Shown here: piece after piece, positions 11,406 to 22,629 of the stretch
Numbering within the stretch: the stretch's first letter is position 1
How the letters are laid out: every line of letters starts with the position of its first letter
NCBI GenBank assembly: GCA_033439255.1
Contig: CM065887.1
Coordinates: 2,108,001-2,172,000, forward strand
DNA: 64,000 bases
Source: Hericium rajendrae
Lineage: Eukaryota > Basidiomycota > Agaricomycetes > Russulales > Hericiaceae
Direction: 5' to 3'
The notes under the pieces: generated by a model
Told to the model about the DNA's origin: nothing
Seen by the model: only the letters and a program-made list of their open reading frames with translations
The model's database searches: none
Program-made: the position numbers and the translations under genes

Positions 11406-11932
11406 AAGTTGTCTTAATCTCTATTCTATATAATGTAGTGTAGTAATGTATTATGATGTTATAGTTAGTAAATAAAATTTGATTTTGTGCTTAACTTTTG
11501 TTGTGATGAATTTAATTGTATTGTGCTATAATAAAGTTTTATGTTCTAGTTGAGCTACAAATTTATATGATAAATGTATATTTTATAGATAGTACATAGT
11601 GAGTTAGTATAGTATAGACAAGGTAAGCTTTATAGTATACAGATAATATATAGTGAGGTAGCATAGCATACTTAATATAGACTTTGTAGTCTTTGTAGCA
11701 GAGTTAGACTACATAGTCCTCATAGCTAAGCCTATAGCTCTATAGCTATCATAGCTACCCTTGTAGCTCTATAGCTATCATAGCACTCTATAGCTGTCCC
11801 TAATAGCTATATAGCACTATATAGACTAGAGCTCTCTATGGCCAGATATATACAAAAGAGGGTAGCTATGGAGTTATGCAATCTATATAAGATATAAAGC
11901 TCTCTATAGCTACCCGAAATTTCTCAGATGTT

Positions 11933-12176
11933 TTGGCCACCATTGTTCTCACTCTATTGTTCGACCCGTTATGGTGTCCATTGTTCTTTTCCCATTGTCG
12001 TCTCAGTACTTATAGGCTTCCTGTCGCTCGCCTATTTCCCTAGATTGTCCATTTCATCTGTACCGTACTATACCTCCAATACAGGTCACTGCGCTGCTAG
12101 TCGCTCTCTGCTCTCTCGCTCTCATCATCGCTGGTGACTTGGGTGGTTCTCTGCTGTCTACAACCGAGTCTTGACA
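11933..12176 (+). repeat. 3' LTR of gypsy-1, right part
   Basis: Remaining 244 bp of the 3' LTR, ending CTTGACA at 12176. Together with 8909-9087 it makes 423 bp. It is followed by the right target duplication GCATC at 12177-12181. Confidence 0.93.
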
Positions 12177-15090
12177 GCATCAATGTGGCACGAGTATGTA
12201 AAAATGATTAGCCCTGGTCGAAAACAGAAGGAACATGAGAAGAAACCCCCGTAGCCACATTCAGCCAGCTGCTGGGCCTTGGTGAGACCCAACTGGAAGG
12301 CATTGTGCAGCTGCAGGGGACTGGGACGATGCGAATACAGGAATACTCACCAACTTTGATGTGCTAGCATGCAGCGTTGGCATGCTAGAGCTGCTGAGCT
12401 GGCACGCGTGCTGGCCCATGCATGTGCCGGCTTCTCTGTGTGCCATGCTAGTGTAATGTGCTGGCGTGTGGAGGCACTGGTGTGGAACGGTGTAGTGTGC
12501 TGGAATGAGATGGAGGGGACGAGGATGCGGATAAGTCGTGTGGCATCGCATCCCTGCGATGAGGAGCTATAGTCAGTAAGAGAAACGGTGCCACACACCT
12601 GTTTTGCCACCGCAGTCCCCTGCCACTCTCCTCCTTTCCTGCACCTGCTCCGGCATTAGCATTGGCGTTGACACAGTGCTGATGTGCTGGCACGCAGTAC
12701 GATAGGGCAATGAGCCCATGAGCTAGCCGTCGTGGCCCCGTGGTGCTTGTCGATGTCGCGTGGGTGGTGTGAAGAGGCTTTTGAGGCCAGCAGTGATGCA
12801 GACAAGACACGGGGGTCGTTGAAGGGAGGTGGCCACTGCAGACTGGAAAAAGAGAGCATAAGGGAGGGAGAAGGAAGGAGGCACTGAGAGGCAGGAGGCA
12901 GGATGAAGGAAGGAAGGAGGCAACGTTCGACGAGACGTAGCACCATTCGGCAAATGCAGAACTCAGTGCCACACTTATGTTCGAGCATCGATTCTGGAGT
13001 CCAGAAATTAGTTTAAATTCTGAGAATAATGTGACAGCCTATGCTCCCAATAACACATATGTTTGTTAAGTTTTGTATAGATCGAGGGAGATTAAGAATG
13101 AGTATCTGTGGAACTATGGTAATTTGGTGCATGCCTGTTCTTAGTGCTTGATGCGCGAGCTCGAACGCTCAGTTTCGGGCATGTCGGGCATGAAATTTGA
13201 GGCTCATTTCCTTCATGCAGCATCCTCAATACCACTGTCACTTTGAGGACCTGTTTTGATTGATGCTAATACACACTTTCCGATTTTTATTTGTTTTTCA
13301 GAGCTCCTCAGCATACAAATCTTCGTGATCTTTGTGCTTTTTGGTGTGCTCAGGCATGATTTCCAATGTGTGTGAGCCCTGAAGATCTTGAATAGTGACA
13401 GAAAAAATTGTAGCTCAATATGTGTGAATCTTTCCTATACATCATTTCACTGAGCCTGAACCTCGAAATTTGTCAAACTCAGGGCTCTAGTATACGAGAA
13501 TCGAGGAAACCAGCTCAGTTTCACTGTATCTTGGTCATTCTGGGTCAAATTTGGCATGGAATTTCTTTTAATCTCGCAAGGGGACTGTATGGTACACGAT
13601 ATATCTATTTGACTCAAAATGCGATGCTGAAATGCCCCCTAAATGTCACAGAGCACTCCTCCTCCTCCAGCTTTGGGCAGCTCGGGGTTCAGCCACCGGC
13701 TCCTCGGCATTGTCCGAATTTCCCTTTCGAAAATGTTCAGTTTGCGACGCAGCGTCATCTTTCCTCTCCACCTCCTTCCTCGATATGCACATCCCCGACG
13801 TCTACATCTAATGCCACGCCAGCACCCCACTCTCTCTCGACAGCACATTCGTGCTCCCGCCCCACTGTAGCCACCCCGCCTGCCCACCTCCGCGATCCCG
13901 GTCGATGCCAGCACACCCACGTGCCAGCACACCCACCTCCCATGCCTGCAAGTGCACTACCATCAACAAATCGTGCTCGCAAATGCGCTAGTCCCTGCGC
14001 ATGACTGCGCCTCTGCCAGCACTGTGCTGTGTCTACAGCAGCATGCCCATTGCTCGCCTCTCCCTAATGCACCAATATAGCTGCATGCTCGTGTGAGCCC
14101 CAAGCCCCACGCACCATGCACTGCCTGCACTTGTTGGCCTGCACTAGTAACACATGCACCCACACCAAGAGCCTGTTTCAACACATCGCCAGCAAATGTA
14201 GCAAGCGCAGTGGTGTGCACGGGTGAGTGCGTGGCAGGAGGCAATGGTGAGCGCATGGCAGGCAGCAGTGGGCATGTGGGCGAGTGAGTGGTGGGCAGCA
14301 GGAGGCACGTGTGTAGCGCCGAGCACATGGGTGAGTGCGTGGTGGCGTGCCCATCGCTGGCAGCCACGTGTGTGGCAGGCAACAGCGGGCAGCGGCATGA
14401 ATGTGTGCGAGCGTGCAGCAGTGGGCAGGCAGCACACGGCAATGGGCGATGGCAAGTGCCTGGTTGCGTGGTGGCTGCGAGTATGCGGGTGAAGGTGAGC
14501 ATGCAGCGATGGGCAGCGGCAAGCATGCAGCGGTGGGCAGCAGCGAGCATGCAGCTGTGGGTGAGTGCGAGCGCGTGCAGGGGGTGAGTGCGAGCGTGTG
14601 GTGGCAGGTAGCAGTGGGTGCACCATGGCAGAAAGCAATAGTGGACGCATAGTGGTGGAGGGTGACAGCAGGTGCATGGCACAGCAGAGAGTGAGGGCAG
14701 GTGCGCGTCGTGGTGGAGGGTGGGCGTGCATCATGGTGAAGGGTGGCGATGGGCACTGGTGGAGAGTGGCAGTAGGTGCATCATGGCGAAGAGCGGCAGC
14801 AGTCGCACATCGTGGCTGAGACTGGCAGCGAGCGCATGTCATGGTGGAGATCGGCGGCGAGTGCGACAGTGACAGTGTGCCATGGTACAGGCATGGACAT
14901 CGCAGTGGAGGGCAGCAGCAGGCACGTGGCACGGCAGAGAGCGGTGGCGGGCATGTGGCACGGTGGAGTCAGGTGCATGGCAGGAGCGCGACAGGCTGAT
15001 CAGGCGATTAGATTGTAAGCAAGATTAATCTGTAGATATGTCTTTCGTCCAGTGTACATTTAGCTAAATACACATTTAGCTAAATTTGTG
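12177..15090. other. Non-coding region with GC-rich low-complexity blocks
   Basis: I recognise no gene. 12240-12970 and 13640-14990 are rich in GTGCTGGCACG, GCATGC and GTGGGCAGC words and leave many chance frames open. 13000-13640 is ordinary-complexity DNA without a supported gene. Near 15045-15085 TTTAGCTAAA occurs twice, just before recognisable gypsy-2 coding sequence. The region may hold decayed relatives of the CATCTG elements, but I find neither their ends nor their hairpin here. Confidence 0.5.
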
Positions 15091-17301
15091 GTAAGTCGCC
15101 AATGGCAGATCACTGATGATTTTTCAGTGGCAGGTGGCAGGTACCATGTATTTAGTTATATGGCTACCCTTAGTGGTGACGAGCAGTACCTCAAGCAACT
15201 CTGCCTGGATGAAAAGCCTAAACCCCTGATCATCTCGTGTGAGTCTGCAGCATTACACTCTATTGCAGCACTCATAGATCATCAAGAACCAGTCAAGTAC
15301 ATCTTGGACCCAGGTTCTCAGGTCATCTCCATGTCAGAGAGCGTCTGCTATACCTTAGGCCTGTTGTACGACCCCACAATTATCCTCACTATGCAATCCG
15401 CCAACGGCAAACTTGATGACTCGCTGGGCCTGTGCCGAAACATGCCTGTAGTCTTTGGCAACATTGTTCTCTACCTCCAAATACACGTCCTTTGGTCACC
15501 CACCTATGATATCCTACTCGGACGCCCCTTCGATGTGCTTACCGAGTCCGTTGTGCACAGCTACCACAATGAAACGCAGACCATCACCATCTTCGACCCA
15601 AACATTGGTGAAGCAGCTACAATCCCCACCCACCCATGCACTGACATTCAGTATACGCTTGCGGCAAAGGAGGATTTTCGCACTTTGATAATTTGATCGA
15701 AGATCAAGGAGAGGTCACTTTCATTGTTGATTTCGACTCAGAGACGTCGCAAATCACAGCTTATGCTGCTATACCCCCAGAATGTTCCGAAAACCCAGAA
15801 AAACATCAAGATCATCTTCAATCTCTTTATCTCTATGCCTGTGATGCCTCGCTTCTTGACTCTAGCCTGGGAGGTCCTTCGCTTTCAGATGCCCCCAATA
15901 AATCTAATTTGTTGTCTGTCTTTCTCTCCACTACAGCCTGCAAGTCCGCTTCCACTTCCAAGCAAGGTCACCCGAGTCCACCACCTCCTGGCACGATGAA
16001 TACCGGTCCTCCTGTCACCTCTTATGCTGCAAAGAAATACAAGCCAGTTGCCCAAAAAGTCTGCCCAGTATTTACGAACCTCCCCGAGTGCTTTCGGGTT
16101 CTTCATAACATCAAGGGCGATCCTCTCCAAGACCTGCTGGAATTATCTCCCAATCTGCCCCCGTTTGCTCCCACCACCCATTATACCGAAGAAAGAAAAG
16201 TGGTTATCAATTGTGCCCATCCAGAAGGTTTCCTCTGGCCCGCCAAGCGCGACCTACTCCACCATTTCATGTGCCTCCATGATACTGCCTTCGTCTGAGA
16301 CGATTCAGAGTGGGGACATTTCCATGAAGACTTCTTCCCCTCAGTGGTTATGCCGGTGATACCGCACACCCCCTGGGTCTTGAGGAACCATCCAATCCTG
16401 CCAGGCATCCATGACAAGGTCTGCAAGATCATCTGTACCAAGATTGCCACCGGCGTATATGAGCCTTCGTTGTCGTCATATCGCTCATGCTGGTTCTGCA
16501 TCACCAAAAAGGATGGCACAAGTCTGCGCATTGTGCACAGTCTCGAACTGCTCAACAAAGTCACCATCGCTCACTTAGGCATCCCATCTTTTACCGACCA
16601 GCTCGCTGAGCAGTTCGCCGGGCGTGCTTGCAGTGGCATCCTCAATCTCTATGTTGGTTACAATGAGCGACTCTTGGTGGAGGAGTCCCGCAACATGACC
16701 ACGTTCCAAACCCCATTCAGGCCCAAACAGCTTGTTACGCTGCCCATGGGGTGGACGAACTCCGTGCCTATCTTCCACGATGACGTTACTGAAATCCTGT
16801 GGCCCAAAATCCCAGCTGTCACCATGCCTTATATCGATGATGTCCCCATTAAAGGCCCAGCTACCTGTTACGAGTTGCCTGGCGGAAATTTTGAAACTAT
16901 ACCCTGGAACCCCGGTATCCATCGCTTTGTCTAGAAACACTTCCAGGGTGCGAACCGTGTTGTCCAATGCATGAAATATTGCAGTGGTACCTTCTCAGGA
17001 AAAAGACTGTCCTTTGCACACCAGAGATCATCGTCATCAGCCATAGATGCATGCCAGAGGGCCATTTGCCAGAACTCAGCAACCTCGCCAAGGTCAGCAA
17101 CTGGCAACCTTGTACCGATCTCTCAGACGTTCGTGCTTTTCTCAGGACCATTGGCGTGGCCTGCATCTTCATCAAGAACTTTGCAAAATGTGCTCATCAT
17201 CTAGTATGGCTTACACGCAAAGACACCCCATTCGAGTTCAGCCCAGACCACTGCACAGGAAGACCTTAAGCAGGTGCTACTCGCATCACCCGCCCTGCAC
17301 G
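15091..17301 (+). pseudogene. pol: gypsy-2 pol, protease and reverse transcriptase part
   Basis: Frame 15091-15696 holds a retroviral-type aspartic protease region (KYILDPGSQVISMS near 15298-15340, then DILLGRPFDVL near 15510-15540). The next frame (15693-16298) holds the linker KKYKPVAQKVCPVFTNLPECF and YTEERKVVI, seen before the RT in this basidiomycete gypsy lineage. Reverse transcriptase follows at about 16344-16934 with CFITKKDG-like CWFCITKKDGTSLRIVHSLE, LPMGWTNSVPIFHDDV and YIDDV near 16829. TGA after FV (near 16297) and TAG near 16932 both sit where Trp is expected. The frame then reads to CAC at 17298-17300, where element B interrupts it. Confidence 0.85.
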
Positions 17302-17771
17302 CATCTGAAAAACTTGCAAGTGGTACATAGCTCTATAAAGTCTACATAGATTTCATAGTTCCATAGCACTGCCCTTTTCTCTGTAGCCCACATAGCTACA
17401 GGGAGATGCTATATAGTGCTATAGAGCTCAAGGATGATGCTATGGAGCATTATCATAGCTATGTAGCTGACTATGCAGCTACCATAGTATGCATAGCTAT
17501 GAGAGCTATAAGTACCTATCAAAGCTATGAGACTTATGTTACTTACATATTCTATATTCAATACAATGCTATAAATTTTGATCAAATTTACATAGCAAGA
17601 TCCAAATCAAATGATTCAAATGATCATACAAATATAAACTTTGTTTAATGCATCAAGATTATATTTATATTATTATACTACTACAAATAAAGATACTACT
17701 ATTAATCACAAAAAGATAAAAACTACACTTACTACTAAAAGATAAACACAAGATAAGTATACTAGACTTAC

Positions 17772-17938
17772 AAAGATTATAAAAAGCGAAAATAGTCTAC
17801 AAAATAAAATTAGTAACAAACCAATAATAACAAAAGATTTAAAGACATACCAGAAGTGTTAAAAAGCGAAAATTAGAAAACACTAAGATATGAATGACAT
17901 AAGCATAAGATAGCAAACCTAAAGAAGAAAGACTTACC
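17772..17938 (-). ncRNA. Micro-exon chain of element B
   Basis: Read on the minus strand: exon 1 ends at 17938 (TCG before GTAAGT); intron 17937-17883; exon 2 17882-17851 (32 bases); intron 17850-17797 with branch TACTAAT; exon 3 17796-17772 (25 bases); donor GTAAGT at 17771. Exons 2 and 3 both contain ATTTTCGCTTTTT. The same core is in A and C. Confidence 0.55.
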
Positions 17939-18028
17939 GAAGGTAGAGAGGAAAAGCTCGAGAAAAGTCGGAGCGAACGGGGAATGTAGTGGTTGAAGAG
18001 AGAGAGAGAATGTGCATCGTGCGAGGGT

Positions 18029-18035
18029 TATATAG
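18029..18035 (-). promoter_or_regulatory. TATA box of the leftward transcript of B
   Basis: TATATAA on the minus strand, followed by a C/T-rich leader (CTCTCTCTCTC) up to the donor at 17937. Upstream on that strand is CCCGGCAGCCACATTTGG, matching the promoter block of A and C. Confidence 0.55.
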
Positions 18036-18434
18036 GTGAGTGCGGGTTTGTCCGGCGGAGCCCCAAATGTGGCTGCCGGGACGCGGCCCATGCACCGCGT
18101 CAGACACCAAGTCCCAGATCTCACTGACTTCGTGCCCCTTTCCAGTAGCTTAGAGTACCTTAGTTAGATATGGATCCCATTCAATCGAATTAAATTTGCA
18201 AACACTATGTACTGTCGTTTTTTTCTGAATTTGTGCGATTTTATTTGCTTTACTAAGTTCGAAAACATTCCAGCTCGCACACGTTCAGTGGCTGAAGCAC
18301 CGAAGTCGCGTCGTTTGACTTGGACAACACTGACTACCTCTCTTCGCATTCTCTTTAACTCGTTCTTCTCTTCCCTCGTCGCTCGTCAAGTCGAAGGTCG
18401 GAAGGGCTTGGTAGGAGCTGAGACAGGGCATAAG

Positions 18435-18509
18435 GTGAGTAAATAAAGTCTTTAATACTTGTGTTCGTGCTAATCTCGAGGGTACCGCTCGTTGTCGAAC
18501 GGTACTCTC
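18435..18509 (+). ncRNA. Intron and hairpin of element B
   Basis: Donor GTGAGT at 18435, branch GTGCTAAT, acceptor CTCGAG at 18480: a 46-base intron, the same length as in A. The hairpin GAGgGTACCG / CGGTACtCTC (18478-18509) begins at the acceptor. Confidence 0.55.
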
Positions 18510-19840
18510 ATCTCTTTTCGTTCACTAACCCTCCCGCGACACCCCACCATCTTCTACATCCCGCCGCTCCCCTCGTGCACATCCGCGCCTCTTCTCATCA
18601 CTCACGCCTTCGACATTGCTCACTCCTGCCTACGACACTGCATGGGTCCACGCATCACCCCCGCACCTTTGCTCCGCCCCTGCCGGCCTCCCGCAGCCTG
18701 TGCCCCCTCGTGCGCCAACCACCCATGGTTCTACCAATGCCCGCACATGGCTCCATCTGCCCTCATCTGCCCATGCAGTCAGCTCTGCACGACAGCACCA
18801 GAGATGGCTATGCCCGCCTCGCGAACGGCCCGACAAGCTCGCCAGCATATGCAAAACCAGCATACAGCATGCCCATGCCGGTGTACGACCCCGTCTGCGC
18901 CCGCATGTCCACACACATGCATGCATGGCCGCACACGACAGTGCCAGCACACGACCGCGCACCCTGCGCCAGCGCACAGATACGCATGGGCCCCGTCAAC
19001 ACTGCCCAAGCCCACACATGCATTCTCGCACAGCAGCGTCAGCGCACGGACACAACGCACACATTGCGCGAAGCCCCATCCCGCACTGCACGGATCCAAA
19101 GGACCACGCACAGCCGCAGCTCGCACATGAGCCAAGCAGCCTGTCTGCGACCCTCTCCCCTCGTGCACATCTTGCAACCCTCGCGCATGTCCCGATGTGT
19201 TGCCGCCTCCTTGTGCACGCTACTGCCCTCTTGCGCACATCGCCGCCCTCTCATCATCCTTTTGCGCCTGTCGCCGCCCTCTCGTGCCCGTTGTCACCCT
19301 CTCGCACCCGTCGCCGCCCTCTCGCGCCCGTCGCCGCCCTCTCGCGCCCGTCGCCGCTCTCTCGCGCCCATCGACGCTCTCTCGCGCCCATCGACGCTCT
19401 CTCGCTCATGTTGCTGCCCCTTCGTGCACGTCGCTGTGCCCCTTGCACACAGCTCGTGCCTTCACAGACGGCTGCAGCCCTCTGTGCATGCCCTCCCACA
19501 CATTGCCCGTGGCTCGGGCATCAAGAGCATGACTCGTGCGCATGCGTACGACTCGCAGGCTTTGTGCCTAGTCTGTAAGCTTCGCGCACGGCCTGCGCAT
19601 ATTGCACACCAATCGCGCCCCCTGCATATGGCCCGAACACGTCGCGCGTGGTTCGGTCATCTCGTGCACAGTCCGTGCACCTCGCGTGCGACCTCCACAC
19701 GAGTCCCGCACCTTGCACGCACGAACCTCGCATGTGGCCTCTGCCTGCTGCGTCGACATCCCGCATGCCGCCTTGACAACGCACATGTGCCCCTAGCGAT
19801 GCACGCAATGCATACGCTAGGACTGAGTTGTGATAATTGT
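18510..19840. repeat. GC-rich low-complexity block of element B
   Basis: C-rich on the plus strand with tandem CGCCCTCTCGCGCCCGTCG-like units near 19260-19410 and many GCATGC and CGCAC words. A 461-codon frame is open across it (18461-19846), but its product is low complexity and has no counterpart in A, C or D. I regard it as non-coding. No X-box palindrome was found in this copy. Confidence 0.65.
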
Positions 19841-20189
19841 AGCTAGTAATTACTGTAGCTATGGTAGTAATATTATTAAATTCACTTTGAAATTCTCCAT
19901 TGTAGTGCTATATATTCAGCAATATAATGTATTTTGACTTGATGCCTTAGATGTCTATCTGACTTATCATAGAGCCCATAGCTTGCATACCATGCCTATG
20001 ATATTATGTAGCAATCATAGCTATCCTTCATGACTACATACTGCTATATACCTTGTACCTACTGCTATGGAAACTATGACAGCTATCATAGGTCTATATA
20101 GATGAGGAGAGAACTACATAGACCACATAGCATTGTGATAGACCACATAATATAACACTAGGCTATGTAGATTTCACATTTTTCTGATG

Positions 20190-21205
20190 CGTGATAGATT
20201 ACGAGTCTCCCACCTCAGTGATCCTGAGCGTCAACACCTCCTATATTGCCATCGGTTACCTACTCTGTCAACAGGATGTGGACGACCCCAAAGTTTGCCG
20301 ATATGTCTGCTTCAGCTCTATTGCTCTGAACGACTGTGAGGCGCATTTCTTCCAATCAAAGCTGAAATTATATGGCCTGCACCAGAGCCTTCACGCACTC
20401 AAACTATGGCTCATTGGCATTCACAACCTGATTATCAAAGTCGACGCCTGGTATATATCTGGCATGCTGAATAATCCCAATCTTGCCCCTAGTGTGTCCA
20501 TGAACTGGTGGATCGTCAGCATCCTCATGTTTCAATTTACCCTGGTTCATGTCCCTGGCAAGAAGCACGGACCAGATGGCCTCTCCCGGCGCTGCTCCCA
20601 GGACAATGATGCACCTGAACCTGATGACAACTTCAACAACTGAGTCGACCATGCTTATGACTTTGTCCACATGATCAATGTGCCTTGGATCAGTCACGAC
20701 CACCTCAGCTGGCCCAACAGCTCATCTCGACCAATGTCGCCACCAGCAATTTTGTCATGCCTCCTCTGCAAGACCACTTGGCGTCCTACGCAGATGTTCC
20801 AAGGTCCGAAAAGTCCCTCCTCACAGATGCCCGACTGCATGCTGTCACCGACTTCCTGCCCCATCCGATCCGCCCTGATGGATTGACAGACCGGGAGTAC
20901 ACTTGCTTTCTGTGTTATTGCTGCGACTTCTTCATGAAAGGTGGCTGCCTCTGGAAGTGCACCAAGACAAATGCGCACAAACTAATGCTCCCACCGACTG
21001 GCTGCTAGGCTGCTCTTGTTGAGACTCACAAGTCCGCGGGACACTGTGGCATCACCGCAACTGCCCTCCTGCTCACGGTCCATTTCTGGTGGCCTTTTAT
21101 GGGCTCGGATGTCGCTTGGTTCATCTGTTTGTGCCATATTTGCCAAGCATTCCAGATCCACAAAGTTCTTATCCTGCTGACGGTTGCGATGCCTGTGCCT
21201 TTATT
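20190..21205 (+). pseudogene. pol: gypsy-2 pol, RNase H and integrase zinc finger
   Basis: Continues the protein after element B. RNase H: VILSVNTSYIAIGYLLCQQ (the first catalytic Asp appears as Asn), then FTLVHVPGKKHGPDGLSRR near 20530-20590. After a TGA near 20641 the frame goes on into the integrase zinc-binding domain: HKSAGHCGITATALLLTVHF, FWWPFMGSDVAW, CLCHICQAF (HHCC residues all visible, 21027-21155). A TAG near 21006 lies where relatives keep an open frame. It stops at 21205, where element C enters. Confidence 0.82.
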
Positions 21206-21762
21206 CATCTGAAAAATGTACCAGTACTATGTTGCCCTATATAGCTTATATAGAAGGCATAGGTCCATAGCAATCCCCTTTTATACATAGGGCCCTCATA
21301 GCTAAAGGGCAGTCTATGATAAGTTATGTAGTCAGATAGGATTGCTATACCTAGCTATGATAGCTATGCTAGCTATCAGAGCATAAGACATAGCTATCAT
21401 AGCTATAGAAACTATGTTAGCTATATCAATTATATTCTATATGCTTATTATCATATTCTATCTAGCTTATTAGGATTGCTATCTACTTTATATCACCTAC
21501 AAGTACTATATTGCCTAACAATGCTATACAAACATTTTCATTACCTACATTGTTTTGTAAGCTTATAGCTATTACATCTTAAACAAGCAAAACATCGAAA
21601 ATTTAAAAGCATATCATTGCATCAAATACACCAATACATCAAAGACACTAATATACAATAGCACTACATTAATAGGACTACATTATACTATAAGATTAGT
21701 TAGCCTATATATATTTACAAACATTAAGTCAGACTAAATCAGATAAAAGATACAAGACTTAC

Positions 21763-21945
21763 TATCCAAAGACAATAAAAAGTGAAAATGAAACCTTAAG
21801 TCAACAACTTATTGTAAGTAAATGATAGAAAGAAAGACCAAAATATAAGACTTACCAAAGAGAAGAAAAAGCGAAAATGTTCAAGTCTACAGATATAATA
21901 TAAGCATAAGTATTAGTTAACAATGTAACAATATGAGAACTTACC
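21763..21945 (-). ncRNA. Micro-exon chain of element C
   Basis: Read on the minus strand: exon 1 ends at 21945; intron 21944-21887 with branch AACTAAT; exon 2 21886-21856 (31 bases, core ATTTTCGCTTTTT); intron 21855-21795; exon 3 21794-21763 (32 bases, core ATTTTCACTTTTT); donor GTAAGT at 21762. Exon lengths and core match element B. Confidence 0.55.
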
Positions 21946-22040
21946 GAACATAAAGGGTTAGAGAGAGAGAGGAGAGAATGGCAAAAGATGGAAGATGGTA
22001 GTGGTAGGGAAGAGAGAGAGGACACGCATCGTGCATGCCT

Positions 22041-22046
22041 TATATA
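22041..22046 (-). promoter_or_regulatory. TATA box of the leftward transcript of C
   Basis: TATATA with AAGGC following on the minus strand, preceded by CCGGCCAGCTACAATTTGGG and followed by a C/T-rich leader. It matches A (CCCGGCAGCTACAATT) and B. Confidence 0.6.
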
Positions 22047-22506
22047 TGTGAGCACGTCGGAGCCCAAATTGTAGCTGGCCGGTGGTTGCCGGGCGTCGTG
22101 GCAGAGGCTACTGATTCAGACTTCACTAACGTAGATTGGTTGCTCAAGAATGTACAGTAGAATAGAAACATTTCTGGCTCATTCATAGTGTAGATATAAC
22201 AATTTTATATGTGCTACATTTTTTTTGGATTTTATAACATTTGATTTGATTTGTTGAACTCGAAACCGCCAGTCGCTGAGTCGAGTGCTGTGGCTGCACT
22301 CGACGCGCGACTTGGTACATTTCTTCGTTCACCATTGCCTTCACCTGTCCCTTCGTCTCCCCTCGCCTCCCCTTGTTTTCCATCTCGCTCTCCCTCCATA
22401 CACAATACGTGGTGTTATTTAATGATCGGGAGGACTTGTAGGGGTGCTGGGGCTGTCAGGTAAGCAAACAAATATCTATTTTTTTTTGTCTCGTGCTAAT
22501 CAAACA

Positions 22507-22535
22507 AATATCGCTCGTTGCAAATGAGCAATATT
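22507..22535 (+). ncRNA. Conserved hairpin of element C
   Basis: AATAT and GCTC pair with GAGC and ATATT, with one C-A mismatch, around a nine-base loop. It follows donor GTAAGC (22460) and branch GTGCTAAT. Unlike A, B and D there is no AG right before the hairpin, so splicing in this copy may have changed. Confidence 0.5.
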
Positions 22536-22605
22536 CGTGTTTTCTCCTGACCACCCACCTCGCCCATGCCAACGGGCATGCTCCATCCCTTCCCGTTGTT
22601 GCCTA

Positions 22606-22629
22606 GTCTCGTTGCCATAGCAACGAGAC
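22606..22629. promoter_or_regulatory. X-box-like palindrome in element C
   Basis: Ten-base inverted repeat GTCTCGTTGC / GCAACGAGAC with CATA between. It resembles the palindromes of A and D and the RFX X-box. Confidence 0.55.

Larger units (their letters stand above)
9088..11930 (-). mobile_element. CATCTG element A, nested in an LTR
   Basis: 2843-bp insertion with inverted ends CATCTGAGAAA (11 bp). The LTR bases TT are duplicated (9086-9087 and 11931-11932); excising the element with one TT leaves a 423-bp LTR, so both edges are exact. Minus orientation is assigned because the hairpin/GC-rich arm points left. From left to right: AT-rich DNA with TAGCTAT-type repeats (9088-9480), G-rich strand block (9480-10500), hairpin (10503-10530), short intron and exon (10530-10800), central promoter block with TATATAAGG (10943), micro-exon chain to the right (11139-11405), AT-rich TAGCTAT repeats to 11930. 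I find no transposase, so it is probably non-autonomous. A 2-bp duplication fits the CMC (CACTA/Mirage/Plavaka) group among known superfamilies, but that is only an inference. Confidence 0.85.
2242..12176 (+). mobile_element. Ty3/gypsy chromovirus with nested insertion (gypsy-1)
   Basis: Full-length LTR retrotransposon. LTRs of 423 bp each start TGTCA and end TGACA. The element is flanked by a perfect 5-bp duplication GCATC (2237-2241 and 12177-12181). Internal order is gag, protease, reverse transcriptase, RNase H, integrase and chromodomain, the chromovirus order. The 3' LTR is interrupted at 9087/11933 by CATCTG element A; without A it is exactly 423 bp. The coding part carries at least five premature stops and at least two frameshifts, so it cannot move by itself. 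Without the nested insertion the element is about 7.1 kb. Confidence 0.95.
17302..20189 (+). mobile_element. CATCTG element B, nested in gypsy-2
   Basis: 2888 bp with ends CATCTGAAAAA and TTTTTCTGATG (one mismatch). Target duplication CG at 17300-17301 and 20190-20191. Removing it with one CG rejoins gypsy-2 codons in frame (ALH then VIDYESPTSV), so the edges are exact. Left arm: TAGCTAT-type repeats to about 17640, then micro-exons (17772-17938) and a leftward TATA promoter (18029). Right arm: exon to donor GTGAGT at 18435, 46-base intron, hairpin 18478-18509, GC-rich block 18510-19840, AT-rich end. No transposase is seen. Confidence 0.88.

Noticed and set aside
13963-14932. Minus-strand frames of 190-260 codons rich in His, Ala, Cys and Pro
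   Set aside because: They translate GCATGC/GTGGGCAGC-type tandem DNA; no domain and no plausible gene structure.
15091-15130. Right end of another CATCTG element at the start of gypsy-2 (ACTGATGATTTTTCAGTGG)
   Set aside because: The words resemble the ends but are in the wrong order and no partner end was found in 12177-15090.
18461-19846. 461-codon open frame across the GC-rich arm of element B
   Set aside because: Low-complexity product without a counterpart in A, C or D; high GC content leaves frames open by chance on both strands.
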